Positions 61,695-64,000 of a stretch of 64,000 nucleotides of DNA are shown here, one piece after another; the first letter of the stretch is position 1; every line of letters begins with the position of its first letter. The position numbers and the translations under genes were made by a program. Under the pieces are notes generated by a model. That model saw nothing but the letters and a program-made list of their open reading frames with translations, was not told where the DNA came from and searched no databases. Origin of the DNA: Desulfomonilia bacterium. GTDB lineage: Bacteria > Desulfobacterota > Desulfomonilia > UBA1062. The stretch spans positions 186,001 to 250,000 of the forward strand of contig DATCTV010000037.1 of the NCBI GenBank assembly GCA_036567785.1, written 5' to 3'.

Positions 61695-64000
61695 ATGAAG
61701 GCCGGAATAGCAGGAATGTCCATAGGCACCTACCCCCCGTCTCTTCAGGCCATGCTCATCGCAGAGGAGTTTCTGGCGCTCAGAAAAAACATACTGTGGC
61801 TTGTTGAGAGCGATGAGGATATGTACAGGGCCAAGGCCGACCTTGCGTGCTTTATTCCGCAGAACAGTGTACTCTGTTTTCTGGCCCCTGATGTCAGGCC
61901 CTATCAGGGGGACAGCCCGTCGAAAGAGGTAACTGCAGCCAGAATAGAGGTGCTTGTCAAGTTGGTTGACGGGGGTCCCTATATCGTTATCGCGCCCATC
62001 AATGCCGTGCTTCCCTACACTCTGCCCAGACAGGCCCTCAAAGATGCCGTCATGATACTGAACCTCAGGGCCGAACTGAACAGGGAGGAATTCTCCATGA
62101 ACCTCATCCGCATGGGCTACACCCGTGAGCCGCTGGTTGACGATGTCGGCCAGTTCAGCATGAGAGGTTTCGTGATGGACATATTCTCACCGGGCATGGA
62201 TGAGCCGGTAAGGCTCGACATGTTCGGCGACATGATAGAGGAGATAAAGGTCTTCAGCCTCTCAAGCCAGCGTTCTAAGAAGTCGGCTCAGACCAAAGGC
62301 CATCCTTCATGTACGGTTATGCCTGTCTCGGAAGTTCTTCTGACGCCGGATAACATAAAGACGGCGAGGCCCAGATTAAGAAGGCTCAAGGGTGAAAACC
62401 TCTCTGCCCTTATCGAGGATATCGAACAGGGGGTCATGGCCCCCGGCATTGAGGCCTACCTCCCTGTATTTTATGAAGAAACGGCCACCATATTCGATTA
62501 CATGGGCAGGGATTTCATTCTGGTAGGCCCTGATGAAGAGGGTTTGAAGACCGCATGGGAGAGTTTCTATTCAAAATATATAAGGGCATATGACAAGGCT
62601 GCCGATCCGGCATGTATGCTTCATCCCGGGGATTTGATGATTGCCGAGAAGGCGTTTGTCGATTCCGCAACAGTACACGGGCACATCCTGACTTCGATTA
62701 CGGGCGGGACCTCTGGCTTTTCATGGCATGACTTCAGAACAGGAGGCGCCCCCGAGAAAGCCCCTGAGCGTCTGGCAGGGCTGGCTGCCGAGGGATTCAC
62801 CGTATTCCTTACCGCAGGGTCCTCCATGCTTGCCGAGAAAGTCGAGTATGCGCTCATCACCCGCGGCGCGGATACAAAACGGTTTGAAAGGCCTCTTTTC
62901 GACCTTCACAGGCGGCCCGGCATATTCATCAATGAAAATCAGCTCTCATCGGGCTTCGTTCTGCCTGAAAAATGGCTTGCCGTAATTCCGGCCGAAGAGG
63001 CCTTCGGCGTAAAACGGCAGAGAAAACCCGCAAGACGCCAGGCCATAGTCAATCCGTTCACCCAGCTTGAAGTGGGAGATGCGGTCGTGCACCGTGACAA
63101 CGGCATCGGTATTTTCAAAGGTGTCGAAAGGCTTACCCTCGACGGCATAACCTCCGATTTTGTCGTTCTCGAGTATGTAGGGGGCGACAAGCTTTACCTG
63201 CCCGTGTACCGGCTTGCAATGATACAGCGCTATGTGGGTGATACTGACGCGCTCACAATCGACAGACTTGGCGGCACACGCTGGTTCAGGGTGACCGAAA
63301 AGGCCCGTGAATCGGCCAGGAAGCTGGCCGCCGAACTGCTTCAGATATATGCAAAACGCGAAAGCTCGCACGGGTTCTCATATGATGTGGACACCGAGCA
63401 GGTGCGCGCATTCGAAGACGACTTTCCCTATGACGAGACTGACGACCAGCAGAAGGCGATTGAGGACGTCTATGCGGATATGGCATCATCAAGGCCCATG
63501 GACAGGCTTGTATGCGGCGATGTCGGCTACGGCAAGACCGAGGTGGCCATGAGGGCGGCCTTTGTTGCGGCCATGTCGGGAAAGCAGACAGCCATACTTG
63601 TCCCGACGACACTCCTTGTACGCCAGCATCTGAGCAATTTCCGAGAACGCTTCGAGCGCTGGCCGCTTCGCATAGAGGCACTTTCCGGGTTTGCAACCTC
63701 ACAGCAGAATGAAAACGTCATGAAAGCGATCGAAACGGGCGCAGCCGACATACTTATAGGCACGCACACGCTCATTTCAGATAATGTCAGGTTCAAGGAC
63801 CTCGGGCTTCTTATCGTCGATGAAGAGCACCGATTCGGGGTCAAGGACAAGGAAAGGATAAAATCGAAAAGGGCCGAGCTCGATATTCTGACGCTTACGG
63901 CGACTCCCATCCCGCGCACACTCAATATGTCGCTATCGGGCATAAGAGACCTTTCCATAATCGAAACGCCGCCCGCCGAGCGAAAATCAATAGATACCGA
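61695..64000 (+). CDS. mfd: Transcription-repair coupling factor Mfd, N-terminal part
   Basis: The reading frame runs off the window; 768 codons are visible out of the usual 1100 or more. The start is ATG 61695, next to an in-frame stop and preceded by AAGGGAG. The UvrB-homology region, then the RNA-polymerase-interacting Tudor-like part (VGDAVVHRDNGIGIFKG) and the translocase motifs GDVGYGKTE (608-616) and DEEH (709-712) are visible. Mfd frees stalled RNA polymerase and recruits UvrA. It is probably co-transcribed with tilS. Confidence 0.94.
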   Translation, partial: MKAGIAGMSIGTYPPSLQAMLIAEEFLALRKNILWLVESDEDMYRAKADLACFIPQNSVLCFLAPDVRPYQGDSPSKEVTAARIEVLVKLVDGGPYIVIAPINAVLPYTLPRQALKDAVMILNLRAELNREEFSMNLIRMGYTREPLVDDVGQFSMRGFVMDIFSPGMDEPVRLDMFGDMIEEIKVFSLSSQRSKKSAQTKGHPSCTVMPVSEVLLTPDNIKTARPRLRRLKGENLSALIEDIEQGVMAPGIEAYLPVFYEETATIFDYMGRDFILVGPDEEGLKTAWESFYSKYIRAYDKAADPACMLHPGDLMIAEKAFVDSATVHGHILTSITGGTSGFSWHDFRTGGAPEKAPERLAGLAAEGFTVFLTAGSSMLAEKVEYALITRGADTKRFERPLFDLHRRPGIFINENQLSSGFVLPEKWLAVIPAEEAFGVKRQRKPARRQAIVNPFTQLEVGDAVVHRDNGIGIFKGVERLTLDGITSDFVVLEYVGGDKLYLPVYRLAMIQRYVGDTDALTIDRLGGTRWFRVTEKARESARKLAAELLQIYAKRESSHGFSYDVDTEQVRAFEDDFPYDETDDQQKAIEDVYADMASSRPMDRLVCGDVGYGKTEVAMRAAFVAAMSGKQTAILVPTTLLVRQHLSNFRERFERWPLRIEALSGFATSQQNENVMKAIETGAADILIGTHTLISDNVRFKDLGLLIVDEEHRFGVKDKERIKSKRAELDILTLTATPIPRTLNMSLSGIRDLSIIETPPAERKSIDT

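Noticed and set aside
1-64000. CRISPR arrays, insertion sequences, prophage genes or rRNA
   Set aside because: No regularly spaced repeats, transposase motifs, phage structural genes or rRNA stretches were seen. The only tyrosine recombinase is the housekeeping Xer protein.

Overview
This is a Gram-negative chromosome segment. It carries an LPS heptose epimerase, a full Tol-Pal operon, several lipoproteins and a meso-DAP type MurE. The long DHH-CBS-poly(A)-polymerase fusion, the TIGR03960-type radical SAM protein and heavy use of AGG/AGA arginine codons in core genes suggest a deltaproteobacterial (Desulfobacterota, perhaps Syntrophia-like) lineage. That placement is inference; no rRNA gene or other taxonomic marker was available.

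Layout. 1-4780: end of an amidase_3 gene, a SPOR-like envelope protein, a XerC/D recombinase, a DHH-CBS-CCA transferase fusion and tRNA-Ala(CGC). 4780-13895: an accessory island holding a type I restriction-modification operon (HTH regulator, HsdM, a membrane-anchored protein of unknown function, HsdS, a DUF1016/PD-(D/E)XK protein, HsdR) and a small orphan gene, ending at tRNA-Leu(UAG). Arginine codons there shift to CGC/CGT and leucine to CTG, so the island looks acquired. 14062-23106 (minus strand): tolQ-tolR-tolA-tolB-pal-cpoB, then a glucan phosphorylase, an SDR and hldD. 23107-23360: a divergent control region between tolQ and mraZ with several ordered DNA motifs. 23361-40826 (plus strand): a nearly complete division and cell wall cluster, mraZ-rsmH-ftsL-ftsI-murE-murF-mraY-murD-ftsW-murG-murC-murB-ftsQ-ftsA-ftsZ, followed by alr and a LapA-like gene. 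Most of these genes overlap or abut, and ddl is absent. 40795-50451: a kinase-like gene, RNase R, a YgiN-like monooxygenase, a penicillin-acylase-family lipoprotein, an unknown exported protein, a Sel1-repeat protein, tRNA-Arg(CCU) and a U32 protein. 50444-64000: a UvrD/Rep helicase, a class III aminotransferase, a GH4 glycosidase, a PKD-repeat lipoprotein, a radical SAM/DUF2344 protein, tilS and the first two thirds of mfd.

How it fits together. Most of the window is envelope biogenesis and division: precursor synthesis (murB-F, mraY, murG, alr), septal synthesis (ftsI, ftsW), divisome (ftsL, ftsQ, ftsA, ftsZ), outer-membrane constriction (Tol-Pal) and septum splitting (amidase, SPOR). The tolQ/mraZ intergenic region could coordinate the two large operons. 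The least ordinary part is the type I R-M island, with a membrane protein coupled between hsdM and hsdS, a consensus promoter and two inverted repeats in its leader.
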